Shown here one piece after another: positions 45,372-53,932 of a stretch of 64,000 nucleotides of DNA. The position numbers were made by a program, and so were the translations under genes. Below the pieces are notes generated by a model, which was given only the letters and a program-made list of their open reading frames with translations, did no database searches and had not been told where the DNA came from. Each line of letters opens with the position of its first letter. Position 1 is the first letter of the stretch. Source of the DNA: Microbacterium oleivorans (GTDB taxonomy: Bacteria; Actinomycetota; Actinomycetes; Actinomycetales; Microbacteriaceae); the NCBI RefSeq assembly GCF_001691565.1, contig NZ_MAYO01000003.1:1340766-1404765 (forward strand), read 5' to 3'.

Positions 45372-48365
45372 ATGCACCGCAACGATCGACTTGCTCTGCA
45401 GCGCATCGACCGGCTCGCCGGCGACCGCCTGCGCCCCGCTCTCTACCGCGAGACCGCGTCGCTGAAAATCACGGCGTGGGAGGTCCCCGGAGAGCCGGTT
45501 CCGTTCGCCGAAGCCGTCACGCAGACCTACACCCCGGCACCGGTGGGCACGGCCTGGGGTCGCCCCTGGGGCACGGTCTGGTTCCACGTCACCGGCAGCG
45601 TCCCGGCATCCTGGCGCGACGCCCCGGCAACCCGCCCGGAGATCGTGGTCGACCTCGGTTTCGACGGCTCCGGCCCCGGGTTCCAGGCGGAGGCGCTCGT
45701 CTTCCGCCCCGACGGGTCGATCGTCAAGGCGATCGAACCCCGCAACACCGCCGTCCCGATCGACGGAGACGAGATCGACCTGTGGATCGAGGCCGCCGGC
45801 AACCCCAGCGTCGCCGGAACCTTCACCTTCGCCGCGACCCCGCTCGGCGACCGGGCGACCGCGGGCGACGAGCCGATCTACCGGCTGCGGCGGCTCGAGC
45901 TCGGCTTGCTCGATGAGACCGTGTGGGAATTGCAGCAGGACATCTGGACGCTCCGCGGCCTCGTCGACCAGCTCGAGCCGGACCGCACCCGTCACGCGCG
46001 CGTGCTCGCCGCCCTCGGGCGCGCCGTCGACGCGGTCGACCCCGACGACGTGGCCGGCACCGCCGCGGCGGGGCGAGCCGAGCTCCGCGCCGTGCTCGAG
46101 TCCCCGGCATCCCCGTCCTCGCATCAGCTGACCGCCGTCGGTCATGCCCACATCGATTCCGCATGGCTCTGGCCGGTCCGCGAAACGGTCCGGAAGGTCG
46201 CCCGCACGTTCTCGAACGTCCTCGACCTGATGCGCACCGAGGACGACTTCGTGTTCGCTGCGTCGTCGGCGCAGCAGTACGCCTGGATGAAGGAGCACTA
46301 CCCGGAGCTGTTCGCCCGGATGAAGGATGCCATCGCCGCCGGGCGCTTCGCCCCGGTCGGGGGCATGTGGGTCGAATCCGACACGAACATGCCGGGCTCC
46401 GAAGCCCTCGCGCGCCAGTTCGTCGAGGGCAAGCGGTTCTTCCTGGACGAGTTCGGCGTCGAACCGCTCGAGGTGTGGCTCCCCGACTCGTTCGGCTACT
46501 CCGCCGCGCTCCCCCAGATCATCCGCGCCGCCGGGTCCCGGTGGTTCCTCACGCAGAAGATCTCGTGGAACGAGACGAACCGAATGCCGCACCACACCTT
46601 CCTCTGGGAAGGCATCGACGGCACCCGTGTGTTCACGCACTTCCCTCCGGTCGACACGTACAACTCCGAGCTCTCGGCGTCCGAGCTCGCCCTCGCCGAA
46701 CGCCAGTTCGCGGAGAAGGCGGATGCCTCGCACTCCCTCGTCCCGTTCGGCTGGGGCGACGGCGGCGGCGGACCGACGCGGGATATGATCGCGGCAGCGC
46801 GGCGCACCGCGGATCTGGAAGGGTCGCCGCGCGTGCGCCTCGGATCACCGTCGCAGTTCTTCGGCGACGCCGAGGCGGAGTACGCGGAACCGCCGGTCTG
46901 GTCGGGCGAGCTCTATCTCGAATACCACCGGGGGACGTACAGCGCCCAGGCGCGCACGAAGCGGGGCAACCGCCGCAGCGAGCACCTCCTGCGCGCGGCA
47001 GAGCTGTGGGCCACCATCGACGCCGTCCGCACGGGAGCAGCGTATCCCGCTGCGCGGCTGCGGTCGCTGTGGCAGACGGTCCTTCTGCACCAGTTCCACG
47101 ACATCCTTCCGGGCACCTCGATCGCCTGGGTGCATCAGGAGGCCGAGGCGACCTACGCGCGCGTCGCCGGCGAACTGCAGGAGATCATCGACACCGCGGT
47201 GCGTTCGCTCGTCGGCGAGGGGGACCACGCGCTGACCGCGAATGCCGCGCCGATACCGCTGGCGGGTGTTCCGGCGCTCGGTGCCACAGCGGCGGCATCC
47301 GTGCTCCCGGTCGCGCCGGAACGGGACGGCGACGGGTGGACGTTCCGTCACGAGCGGTTCCACTGGGCGATCGACGCGCGCGGGCTCGTCGTGGGCGCCG
47401 TCGACCTCACCACCGGCCGGGAACTCGTCGACCCGGCGTTCCCCGCCGGCGTGCTGCAGATGTTCCGCGACACGCCCCGCGAGTGGGACGCCTGGAACAT
47501 CGACGTGGAGGACGGCGCCCTCGGGACGACGCTCACCGATGTCGTCGGGATCGTCACGGACGGTCCGGACCTCGTCGTGCACCGTCGGTTCGGCTCCTCG
47601 GAGCTCGAGCAGCGGTACCGCGTCGACCCGTTCTCGGGTGCGCTCGAGATCGCCCTCCGCCTCGACTGGCACGAGCGGCAGAAGATGCTGAAGATCGCCT
47701 TCCCCCTGCGCGTGCGGGCCGAGCGCACCGAGTCCGAGATCCAGTTCGGTCACGTCTCCCGCCCTGTCCATGCGAACACGACATGGGATGCCGCCAAGTT
47801 CGAGACCGTCGCACATCGCTGGATCCGCGTCGTCGAGGGGGACTACGGCGTCGCCGTCGCCAACGACTCGTCCTACGGCCACGACGTGCAGCGCGCGCCG
47901 GGATCGGACGGCGGCGCCCGGACCGTCGCCCGCGTGACGCTCGTTCGGGCTCCACTGTTCCCCGACCCCGAAGCAGACCAGGGCACGCACGAGTTCCGGG
48001 TCTCCCTCCTCCCCTCCGCCGGCGTCGCCGCGGCGATCGGCGAAGGGCTGCGGTTGAACCTCCCCCCTGTCACCGTGCGGGGGGCGCACGAGATCGCGCC
48101 GGTGCTGACACTGGATGACCCGGGCGTGATCGTCGAGGCGGTCAAGCTGGCCGACGACGGTTCCGGTGACGTCATCGTGCGGCTTTACGAGGCGCTCGGA
48201 TCGTCCCGCACGGCGCAGCTGACGGCAGGGTTCGCGGTGAGGGCGGTGATGCAGACCGATCTGCTCGAGCGGGAGATCGAGGCGACGGCGCTCCGCGAGA
48301 CGACCGACACGGTCCGCCTCGACCTGTCGCCGTTCCAGCTCGTCACTCTGCGCCTGGCGCGCTGA
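45372..48365 (+). CDS. Glycoside hydrolase family 38 alpha-mannosidase
   Basis: 997 aa, no signal peptide, so it acts inside the cell on imported mannosides. The zinc-binding motif HAHIDSAWLWPVRETVRK starts near residue 258, and the nucleophile is Asp337 in GGMWVESDTNMPGSEAL. FLWEGIDGTRVFTHFPP and FHDILPGTSIAWVH lie further along, with the beta-rich C-terminal domains after residue 600. The enzyme class cleaves alpha-1,2/1,3/1,6-mannosyl linkages using Zn or Co. It is the last gene of the ROK-ABC unit, 48 nt after the permease. Confidence 0.94.
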   Translation: MHRNDRLALQRIDRLAGDRLRPALYRETASLKITAWEVPGEPVPFAEAVTQTYTPAPVGTAWGRPWGTVWFHVTGSVPASWRDAPATRPEIVVDLGFDGSGPGFQAEALVFRPDGSIVKAIEPRNTAVPIDGDEIDLWIEAAGNPSVAGTFTFAATPLGDRATAGDEPIYRLRRLELGLLDETVWELQQDIWTLRGLVDQLEPDRTRHARVLAALGRAVDAVDPDDVAGTAAAGRAELRAVLESPASPSSHQLTAVGHAHIDSAWLWPVRETVRKVARTFSNVLDLMRTEDDFVFAASSAQQYAWMKEHYPELFARMKDAIAAGRFAPVGGMWVESDTNMPGSEALARQFVEGKRFFLDEFGVEPLEVWLPDSFGYSAALPQIIRAAGSRWFLTQKISWNETNRMPHHTFLWEGIDGTRVFTHFPPVDTYNSELSASELALAERQFAEKADASHSLVPFGWGDGGGGPTRDMIAAARRTADLEGSPRVRLGSPSQFFGDAEAEYAEPPVWSGELYLEYHRGTYSAQARTKRGNRRSEHLLRAAELWATIDAVRTGAAYPAARLRSLWQTVLLHQFHDILPGTSIAWVHQEAEATYARVAGELQEIIDTAVRSLVGEGDHALTANAAPIPLAGVPALGATAAASVLPVAPERDGDGWTFRHERFHWAIDARGLVVGAVDLTTGRELVDPAFPAGVLQMFRDTPREWDAWNIDVEDGALGTTLTDVVGIVTDGPDLVVHRRFGSSELEQRYRVDPFSGALEIALRLDWHERQKMLKIAFPLRVRAERTESEIQFGHVSRPVHANTTWDAAKFETVAHRWIRVVEGDYGVAVANDSSYGHDVQRAPGSDGGARTVARVTLVRAPLFPDPEADQGTHEFRVSLLPSAGVAAAIGEGLRLNLPPVTVRGAHEIAPVLTLDDPGVIVEAVKLADDGSGDVIVRLYEALGSSRTAQLTAGFAVRAVMQTDLLEREIEATALRETTDTVRLDLSPFQLVTLRLAR

Positions 48366-48371
48366 CCCGCA

Positions 48372-49451
48372 TCACTCCAGCCCGCGGACCGGGACCCCGA
48401 GCCATTCGCCGAGGTCCCGGATCTCGGCGTGGATCATGTCGCGCTCGTCGTCGTCGATCGGTGCCAGTTCGTGGACCGCGGCGACGACGAGGGTCTCCTT
48501 CTTCTTGTCGAGAGCCGCGTCGAGCAGGGCGACGAAGCGGTCGCCCACCAGGATCGGATGGGCGAAATAGCCGTAGACCCGCTGATGTCTGGGCTTGAAC
48601 TGCTCGAGGACGAAGGTGAAGTCGAACAGCTCCGTCAGCCGTGGCCGATCGAAGAGCATCCGGTCGTACGGGTTGAGGATCGCCGCCCGGCCGCCGGGGT
48701 CGTCACCCAGAGCCGCAACGGCCTCGGGATCTACGCGCCAGCGCCACGAGCTCCCCTCGACCTCGGCGTCCTCGCCCGCTGTGCCGACGCCCGACCACGG
48801 GGACTTCTGCCGTGCGATGCCGAGCGCCTGCAGACGCCGCCCCGCCAGCGACTCTTCGGCGTCGGTCGGGCTCATCGCGGCATCCGTCTTCCCGTACACG
48901 CGATCCGGCAGGTCCCACACGCGCTGCCGTCCGACGCGCCCGCTGATCGCGACGTCACCGAGGTACGACATGAGCTCGAGCATGCGCGGCACCTGGTTCG
49001 CGCCGTACCAGCCGCTCTCGTTCTTCGCCTGGACCGCGCTGGTGTCGGGGATCTCCGAGGCCTGCAGCGGGCCGTCCCGATCGAGGCGCCGGAGGATCTC
49101 CGACCGGAAGGCGGCGTTCGCCTCGAGGTACGCAGCCGTCGAGGCGCTCAGCCGGCGGTTCGGCATGAGGGCGCGGAGAGCCGGGAGAAGGGATGCCGGG
49201 CGGAAGTGCCCGTCGTACTCGAACAGCAGTCGGTCGACCTCGACGGCCTTCGAGAGCTGTCCGGGCTCGTACGCCCACCCGATCCGCGACCAGCAGATCG
49301 CCTGCTCGCTGGGAGCGATGACCGCAGTGGGATCGATCTTGATCGCGGCGATCTGCTCGGCCACTTCGACGACGTCGCCCGGCCGGTCGGCGTCGAGCAA
49401 TTGCGCGCGGACCGCGATGCGGCGGGCCTCGTCCCTGGTGAGCCGGTGCAT
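48372..49451 (-). CDS. Winged-helix protein of the YcaQ/AlkX/AlkZ DNA glycosylase family
   Basis: 359 aa, the usual length of the tandem winged-helix (HTH_42) family whose members unhook DNA interstrand cross-links or remove bulky alkyl adducts. Family pieces are RLLFEYDGHFRPASLLPALRALM-like text near residue 75, SGWYGANQVPRMLELMSYLGDVAISGRVGRQRVWDLPDR and AAILNPYDRMLFDRPRLTELFDF near residue 260. At the position where I expect the catalytic Gln-x-Asp motif of AlkX-type enzymes this protein has Lys38-Ile39-Asp40. The ATG lies 6 nt after TAGCCT. Confidence 0.85.
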   Translation of the reverse strand: MHRLTRDEARRIAVRAQLLDADRPGDVVEVAEQIAAIKIDPTAVIAPSEQAICWSRIGWAYEPGQLSKAVEVDRLLFEYDGHFRPASLLPALRALMPNRRLSASTAAYLEANAAFRSEILRRLDRDGPLQASEIPDTSAVQAKNESGWYGANQVPRMLELMSYLGDVAISGRVGRQRVWDLPDRVYGKTDAAMSPTDAEESLAGRRLQALGIARQKSPWSGVGTAGEDAEVEGSSWRWRVDPEAVAALGDDPGGRAAILNPYDRMLFDRPRLTELFDFTFVLEQFKPRHQRVYGYFAHPILVGDRFVALLDAALDKKKETLVVAAVHELAPIDDDERDMIHAEIRDLGEWLGVPVRGLE

Positions 49452-49457
49452 GGCACG

Positions 49458-49463
49458 AGGCTA
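49458..49463 (-). promoter_or_regulatory. -10 box TAGCCT of the YcaQ-like gene, leaderless
   Basis: On the minus strand TAGCCT, 6 nt, then ATG at 49451. Confidence 0.55.
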
Positions 49464-49483
49464 GCGGGGGCGACCGACGCCGA

Positions 49484-50215
49484 TCAGCCCGCGGGCTGGA
49501 GTGACGCGTCGACCGTCCGGCGCTCGTCGAAGACGAAGCACTCGCCGTCGAACCCGTCACCGCCGACGTGCTCGAAGTAGCCGAGGATGCCGCCCTCGAG
49601 CTGACGTGCGTCGATCCCGTCCTCGCGCAGGACGAGCGCCGCCTTCTCGCACCGGATGCCGCCGGTGCAGAAGCTGACGACGGTCTTGCCGACGAGCTCC
49701 TCGCGGTGGGCCGCGGCGGCATCCGGGAACTCGGTGAACTTCTCGATCCGCCAGTCCAGCGCCCCCGAGAACGTGCCGTGGTCGACCTCGAACGCGTTGC
49801 GGGTGTCGAGCAGCACGACCTCGCGCCCGTCGTCGTCGACACCGGACGCGAGCCAGCGCCGCAGGGTGGAGGGATCGACGCCGGGAGCGCGACCGGCCTC
49901 GGGGCGGATCGCCGGGCGGTCCATCCGGATGATCTCGCGCTTGTGCTTGACGAGCATCTTGCGGAACGGCTGCTCGTCCGACCAGCTCTCCTTGGTCGTC
50001 AGCGCCGCGAAGCGCTCTTCTGCGCGGAGCTCGGCGACGAAGCCGCGGACGTCGTCAGCGGGCCCTGCCAGGAAGAGGTTGATCCCCTCCTCGGCGACGA
50101 GGATCGTGCCGCGGAGTCCGCGCGCATCCGCCCGCTCCTGCAGCACGGGACGCAGCGACGCGGGGTCGGCGATGCGCGTGAAGAGGTAGGCGGAGATGTT
50201 CAGGACGGATGCCAC
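49484..50215 (-). CDS. trhO: Rhodanese-domain tRNA uridine hydroxylase (TrhO/YceA-like)
   Basis: 243 aa. An N-terminal acylphosphatase-like domain (ISAYLFTRIADPASLRP, GTILVAEEGINLFLAG) is followed by a rhodanese domain with LLDTRNAFEVDHGTFSGALD and the catalytic Cys183 in VVSFCTGGIRCEKAALVL. This matches the family that makes 5-hydroxyuridine at tRNA position 34. It is shorter than E. coli TrhO (350 aa) by the C-terminal extension, with the core complete. GTG at 50215 follows TACGCT by 6 nt and sets the start. Confidence 0.9.
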   Translation of the reverse strand: MASVLNISAYLFTRIADPASLRPVLQERADARGLRGTILVAEEGINLFLAGPADDVRGFVAELRAEERFAALTTKESWSDEQPFRKMLVKHKREIIRMDRPAIRPEAGRAPGVDPSTLRRWLASGVDDDGREVVLLDTRNAFEVDHGTFSGALDWRIEKFTEFPDAAAAHREELVGKTVVSFCTGGIRCEKAALVLREDGIDARQLEGGILGYFEHVGGDGFDGECFVFDERRTVDASLQPAG

Positions 50216-50221
50216 TCCACC

Positions 50222-50227
50222 AGCGTA
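50222..50227 (-). promoter_or_regulatory. -10 box TACGCT of trhO, leaderless
   Basis: On the minus strand TACGCT, 6 nt, then GTG at 50215. The same box and spacing precede the beta-PGM-like gene. Confidence 0.55.
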
Positions 50228-50267
50228 AACGGAGGCGGCCTCCGCCCTGTGGCCTCCCCTCCGGGCC

Positions 50268-51206
50268 TCAGACCGCGAAGGGAGCGGAGGCGTCGTCGAG
50301 CGCGGCGACCTCATCGGCCGTGAGCTCGAGCGTCGCCCCGGCGATCAGGCTGTCGACCTGGTCGACCCGCGACGCCGACGCGATCGGGACCGCGCCCTTC
50401 GCGCGGAGCCAGCCGAGTGCGGCGGATGCCGACGAGACTCCATGAGCGTCCGCGACCTCGTCGAGGGCGTCGAGGACCGCGAGACCGTCCGCAGTCACGT
50501 ACTTCGCGGCCGCCCCCGCGCGGGGAGAGGACTGCCCCGCGGTGTCGGTCGAGCGGTACTTGCCGGTCAGGAAGCCGCTCGCGAGGGCGAAGTAGGGCAC
50601 GACCGTCAGACCGAGCTCCTGCGCGGCGGGGACCACGTCGCGTTCGACGGCGCGGTCGACGAGGTTGTAGGCCGGCTGGGTGGCGATGGGCTCCGCGACG
50701 CCCTTCTCGCGAGCGATGCGGATCCACTCACGGGCGTTCTCGGCCGAGAAGTTCGAGATCGCCGGGTAGCGGATGAGTCCGTCGGCCACGAGCGCACCGA
50801 ACGCCTCGACGGTCTCCTCCAACGGCGTGTTCTCGTCCTCGGCGTGCGCGTAGTAGACGTCGATCGTGTCGACACCGAGTCGCTTCAGCGAGGCCTCGGC
50901 GCCGGCGCGGACGTTGCTCGCCGACAGGCCCGGGAAGTCGGGGTGCTTCGACACCTTCGTCGCGACCACGACCCCCTCGGGCTTACGCGACGCGATCCAC
51001 TCTCCGATGATCGTCTCGCTCTCGCCGCCGGAGTGGCCCGGGACCCATGCGCTGTAGACGTCGGCGGTGTCGATGAAGTCCCCGCCCGCAGCGACGAAGG
51101 CGTCGAGGACGGCGAAGGAGGTGTCGCGATCGGCCGTCCATCCGAAGACGTTGCCGCCGAGGGAAAGGGGGAACACATTCAGGTTGCTGGTACCGAGATC
51201 AGTCAT
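50268..51206 (-). CDS. Aldo/keto reductase
   Basis: 312 aa TIM-barrel NADPH oxidoreductase. The catalytic tetrad is visible: Asp and Tyr in DFIDTADVYSAW near residue 46, Lys in GVVVATKVSKHP and His in TIDVYYAHAEDENTPLEE. The C-terminal SASRVDQVDSLIAGATLELTADEV (in parts) includes the cofactor segment. It belongs to the YajO/Tas-like group without a defined substrate. GAGGTC lies before the ATG. It is downstream of the HxlR regulator gene on the same strand with a 46-nt gap, so the regulator may also affect it. Confidence 0.92.
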   Translation of the reverse strand: MTDLGTSNLNVFPLSLGGNVFGWTADRDTSFAVLDAFVAAGGDFIDTADVYSAWVPGHSGGESETIIGEWIASRKPEGVVVATKVSKHPDFPGLSASNVRAGAEASLKRLGVDTIDVYYAHAEDENTPLEETVEAFGALVADGLIRYPAISNFSAENAREWIRIAREKGVAEPIATQPAYNLVDRAVERDVVPAAQELGLTVVPYFALASGFLTGKYRSTDTAGQSSPRAGAAAKYVTADGLAVLDALDEVADAHGVSSASAALGWLRAKGAVPIASASRVDQVDSLIAGATLELTADEVAALDDASAPFAV

Positions 51207-51252
51207 GACCTCGATCCTGACACGATGACGGATGCCGGGGGCCGGCGCCGAC

Positions 51253-51615
51253 TCAGCGCGAGACGATCTCCTCCGCGTTCGCCTGGATCCAGGTCATGAG
51301 GGGCATGACCCGCTCCATCAGCTCGACGCCGAGCGGCGTCAAGGAGTACTCGACGCGCGGAGGGACCTCCGGGTACGAGGTCCGCTCGACGATGCCGTCG
51401 GCGGCGAGGGTGCGCAACGTGGTGGCGAGCATCTTCTCGCTGATCCCGTCCACGCTGCGGCGAAGCTCCCCCCAGCGACGGGTCCCGTCGGTGAGCGAGA
51501 GGAGCACGAGGATGCCCCACTTGCTCGTCACGTGGTCGAGGACCGTCCGCGAGGGGCAGGCCTCGGTGAAGATTCCCGGCGACTCCTGCTGCATCTCCGC
51601 ATAACTGACCGCCAT
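51253..51615 (-). CDS. HxlR-family redox-sensing regulator
   Basis: 120 aa single-domain winged helix. The conserved cysteine is Cys20 in EACPSRTVLDHVTSKWGILVLLSL, a position that senses quinones or electrophiles in QorR/YodB relatives. WGELRRSVDGISEKMLATTLRTLAADGIVER (read in parts) is the recognition helix region and VEYSLTPLGVEL the wing. It is divergent from the QorB-like gene, the classical arrangement of QorR with its target. The ATG lies 6 nt after TAAGCT. Confidence 0.93.
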   Translation of the reverse strand: MAVSYAEMQQESPGIFTEACPSRTVLDHVTSKWGILVLLSLTDGTRRWGELRRSVDGISEKMLATTLRTLAADGIVERTSYPEVPPRVEYSLTPLGVELMERVMPLMTWIQANAEEIVSR

Positions 51616-51621
51616 GTGAGC

Positions 51622-51645
51622 AGCTTACCGAAAAGTGGGTACCCA
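51622..51645. promoter_or_regulatory. HxlR promoter (TAAGCT) overlapped by candidate operator
   Basis: On the minus strand TAAGCT (51627-51622) is followed by 6 nt and the regulator ATG. The 10-bp palindrome TGGGTACCCA lies at 51636-51645, and TACC at 51626-51629 with GGTA at 51638-51641 forms a spaced inverted repeat reaching into the -10 box. Binding there would give autoregulation and control of the divergent qorB gene. Confidence 0.55.
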
Positions 51646-51723
51646 TCAGACGGAATGTTTCGACCTCTCGCGCGGGTTCCTCCCGGTGTCGCGCACTTCG
51701 CCCGATCATCGAAAGGACTCGCC

Positions 51724-52584
51724 ATGACCATCCTCGTCACCGCCGCCAGCGGCCAGCTCGGCCACCTCGTCGTCGACGCCCTCCTCGCCCGCGGCGCCTC
51801 GCCCGACAGCATCGTCGCCGGTGCACGCACGGTGGCGAAGGCCGCCGACCTCGCCGACAGGGGCGTGCGGGTCGTCCCGCTCGACTACAGCGCACCGGAG
51901 TCGATCGACGCCGCCCTCGAGGGCGTCGACAGCGTTCTGCTGATCTCGGGATCGGAGCCCGGCAGCCGCCTGGCCGGACACGTCAACGTGATCGACGCCG
52001 CGGCCCGCGCGGGCGTGACGAAGCTCGTCTACACCAGCGTGTCGCACGCCGACACCGTCGATCTCGTCCTCGCCCCCGACCACAAGGCGACCGAGGAGGC
52101 CATCGCGGCCAGCGGCATCCCGGCGGTCCTGTTGCGCAACAACTGGTACATCGAGAACTACGCGGGCGACCTCGCCGGTGCCGCCCAGAACGGCGTGATC
52201 TCGGCCGCCGTCGGTGACGCCGCCGTGTCGGCAGCCGCCCGCGCCGACTACGCCGAGGCGGCTGCGGTCGTCCTGCTCGAGGACGGTCACATCGGCCGGA
52301 CGTACGAGCTGGCCGGCCCCCGGGCGACCTACGCCGACATCGCTTCCGCGATGGGCGAGGTCCTCGGCCGCGAGGTCGCCTACGTCCCCGCGACGCCGGA
52401 GGAGCTGGCGGCGCGCCTGGCCTCGTTCGGACTCGACGAGGGAACGGTCGGCTTCGTCGTGGCGCTCGACGCCGGCATCGCGGGCGGCGCGCTCGACGTG
52501 ACCGAGACCGACCTCGCCGATCTGATCGGCCGTCCCACCACGCCGTGGGTCGAGGCTCTCCGCGCGGTGGCACCCGCGAACTGA
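51724..52584 (+). CDS. NmrA-type NAD(P)H:quinone oxidoreductase (QorB-like)
   Basis: 286 aa. Rossmann motif ILVTAASGQLGHLVVDAL at residues 3-20, then VVPLDYSAPESIDAALEGVDSVLLISG, VTKLVYTSVSHADT and AVLLRNNWYIENYAGDL, as in YtfG/QorB. It reduces quinones or other electrophiles with NADPH and belongs with the divergent HxlR regulator. AAAGGA lies 7 nt before the ATG. A very stable hairpin follows the stop codon. Confidence 0.92.
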   Translation: MTILVTAASGQLGHLVVDALLARGASPDSIVAGARTVAKAADLADRGVRVVPLDYSAPESIDAALEGVDSVLLISGSEPGSRLAGHVNVIDAAARAGVTKLVYTSVSHADTVDLVLAPDHKATEEAIAASGIPAVLLRNNWYIENYAGDLAGAAQNGVISAAVGDAAVSAAARADYAEAAAVVLLEDGHIGRTYELAGPRATYADIASAMGEVLGREVAYVPATPEELAARLASFGLDEGTVGFVVALDAGIAGGALDVTETDLADLIGRPTTPWVEALRAVAPAN

Positions 52585-52599
52585 GGGCCCCGGCGGCAG

Positions 52600-52647
52600 C
52601 CGCGGCCGCGGCATCCATATTCACCGGAATGGATGCCGCGGCCGCGG
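52600..52647 (+). terminator. 19-bp perfect hairpin after qorB
   Basis: CCGCGGCCGCGGCATCCAT (52600-52618), a 10-nt loop, and the exact reverse complement at 52629-52647, followed by TGTTGTCTTC. The T-tract is weak but the stem is extremely stable. It ends only 13 nt before the start codon of the next gene, so it may also shape that promoter. Confidence 0.75.
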
Positions 52648-52660
52648 TGTTGTCTTCGGT

Positions 52661-53701
52661 ATGCAGAGTTTCGGAACGCTGTCCTTCGGCCACTACGGCC
52701 CCCTCGGCGGGGGTCGCGAACTCACCGCAGGCGACTCGCTGATGCAGGCGATCGACCTCGCGCAGGGGATGGATGAGCTCGGCGTCAACGGCGCCTACTT
52801 CCGCGTGCATCACTTCGCCCGGCAGCAGGCCTCGCCCATGCCGCTTCTCGCCGCGATCGCCGCGCGCACCTCGCACATCGAGGTCGGCACGGGCGTCATC
52901 GACATGCGGTACGAGAACCCGCTGTACCTCGCCGAAGAGGCCGCGGCGCTCGACCTCATCAGCGACGGCCGGCTCGCACTCGGCGTGAGCCGCGGCTCAC
53001 CCGAGAGCGTCGTCCGCGGCTACGAGACGTTCGGCTACACCGGGTCCCAGGATCCGCGCGGCGCCGACCTCGCCCGCGAGCACTTCGACCTGTTCCTGCG
53101 CGCGATCGACGGCGAGGGTCTCGCCGAAAGCGATCCGCACAGCCCCTTCGGCGGCGGTCAGGGCTTGCAGCGCATCGAACCGCACTCCCCCGGGCTCCGC
53201 TCGCGGGTGTGGTGGGGCGCGGGCAACCGCGACTCCGCGGAGTGGGCAGGACGCATGGGTGTCAACCTGATGTCCTCGACTCTCCTCACGTCGGCGGACG
53301 GGCGGCCCTTCGACATCCTGCAGGCCGAGCAGATCGACGCGTTCCGCACGTCGTGGCGCGAGGCCGGTCACGCCGGCACGCCGCGGGTCTCCGTCAGTCG
53401 CAGTATCTTCCCGATCACGACAGCCGAGGACGCCATGTACTTCGGCGGACGCTCGGACGGTGACCAGATCGGCATCATCGACGGCATGCGGTCGACCTTC
53501 GGCAAGACCTACGCCGGCACGCCCGACGAACTCGTCGAGCAGCTGCAGCACGACGCCGCTGTGCGCGAGGCCGACACCCTCATGCTCACCATCCCGAGCC
53601 AGCTGGGGGTCGCGTTCAACCTGCGCCTCGTCGAGTCGTTCGCGCGTTACGTGGCACCGTCACTGGGCTGGGTTCCGACGAAGGCGGTGTCGACCGCCTG
53701 A
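52661..53701 (+). CDS. LLM-class (luciferase-like) flavin-dependent oxidoreductase
   Basis: 346 aa TIM-barrel protein of the bacterial luciferase-like family. It opens FGTLSFGHYGPLGGGREL, with GAYFRVHHFARQQASPMPLLAAIAARTSHIEVGTGVIDMRYENPLYLAEEAAALDLISDGRLALGVSRG in segments: ARTSHIEVGTGV, YENPLYLAEEAAALDL and GRLALGVSRGSPE. These bind FMN or F420. The C-terminal PDELVEQLQHD and DTLMLTIPSQLG are typical. No ribosome binding site is seen close to the ATG. Its substrate is not predictable; oxidation of a small organic compound is likely. Confidence 0.88.
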   Translation: MQSFGTLSFGHYGPLGGGRELTAGDSLMQAIDLAQGMDELGVNGAYFRVHHFARQQASPMPLLAAIAARTSHIEVGTGVIDMRYENPLYLAEEAAALDLISDGRLALGVSRGSPESVVRGYETFGYTGSQDPRGADLAREHFDLFLRAIDGEGLAESDPHSPFGGGQGLQRIEPHSPGLRSRVWWGAGNRDSAEWAGRMGVNLMSSTLLTSADGRPFDILQAEQIDAFRTSWREAGHAGTPRVSVSRSIFPITTAEDAMYFGGRSDGDQIGIIDGMRSTFGKTYAGTPDELVEQLQHDAAVREADTLMLTIPSQLGVAFNLRLVESFARYVAPSLGWVPTKAVSTA

Positions 53702-53728
53702 CGCCGGGCGAGGGGGATCGAGGCTCCC

Positions 53729-53866
53729 TCATCCGACGAGCGGGCCGCCTTCGCGCCAGTAGCCGAGGAACGAGACCCGGTCCTTCGGCACCTCGAGGCG
53801 CCCGGTGACCAGACGCCGGAGCGAGGTGACCGTGCCGGACTCCCGCGCCAGCCAGACGTAGACCTC
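53729..53866 (-). pseudogene. 3' remnant of a siderophore-interacting protein gene
   Basis: On the minus strand an open stretch of about 45 codons reads EVYVWLARESGTV, SLRRLVTGRLEVPKD and VSFLGYWREGG, then stops at TGA. This is the well conserved C terminus of siderophore-interacting (ViuB/SIP) ferric reductases, which normally reads YVWLAGEA...LRRHLVGE...ISFMGYWR. Two codons upstream of the stretch a TAG closes the frame and no FAD-binding N-terminal domain is found nearby. About 80 percent of the gene is therefore missing. The surrounding 237-nt gap holds no other gene. Confidence 0.8.
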
Positions 53867-53875
53867 AGCCTAACC
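53867..53875. promoter_or_regulatory. Half of an IdeR/DtxR iron box next to the SIP remnant
   Basis: AGCCTAACC matches the central and right part of the consensus TTAGGTTAGCCTAACCTAA; 12 of 19 positions agree over the full site. It touches the break point of the pseudogene, so it may be a relic of a lost iron-regulated promoter rather than a working operator. Confidence 0.4.
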
Positions 53876-53926
53876 ATACGAAGGTGCTCGATCAGGCCTG
53901 CCCCCGACCGGCGCACCGCCCGGGCG

Positions 53927-53932
53927 TAGTGT
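53927..53932 (+). promoter_or_regulatory. -10 box TAGTGT of the HAD-IIA gene
   Basis: TAGTGT, then GGAGGT (6 nt), then ATG at 53939. GGAGG could act as a ribosome binding site if transcription began upstream, but the distance fits the leaderless pattern. Confidence 0.45.
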
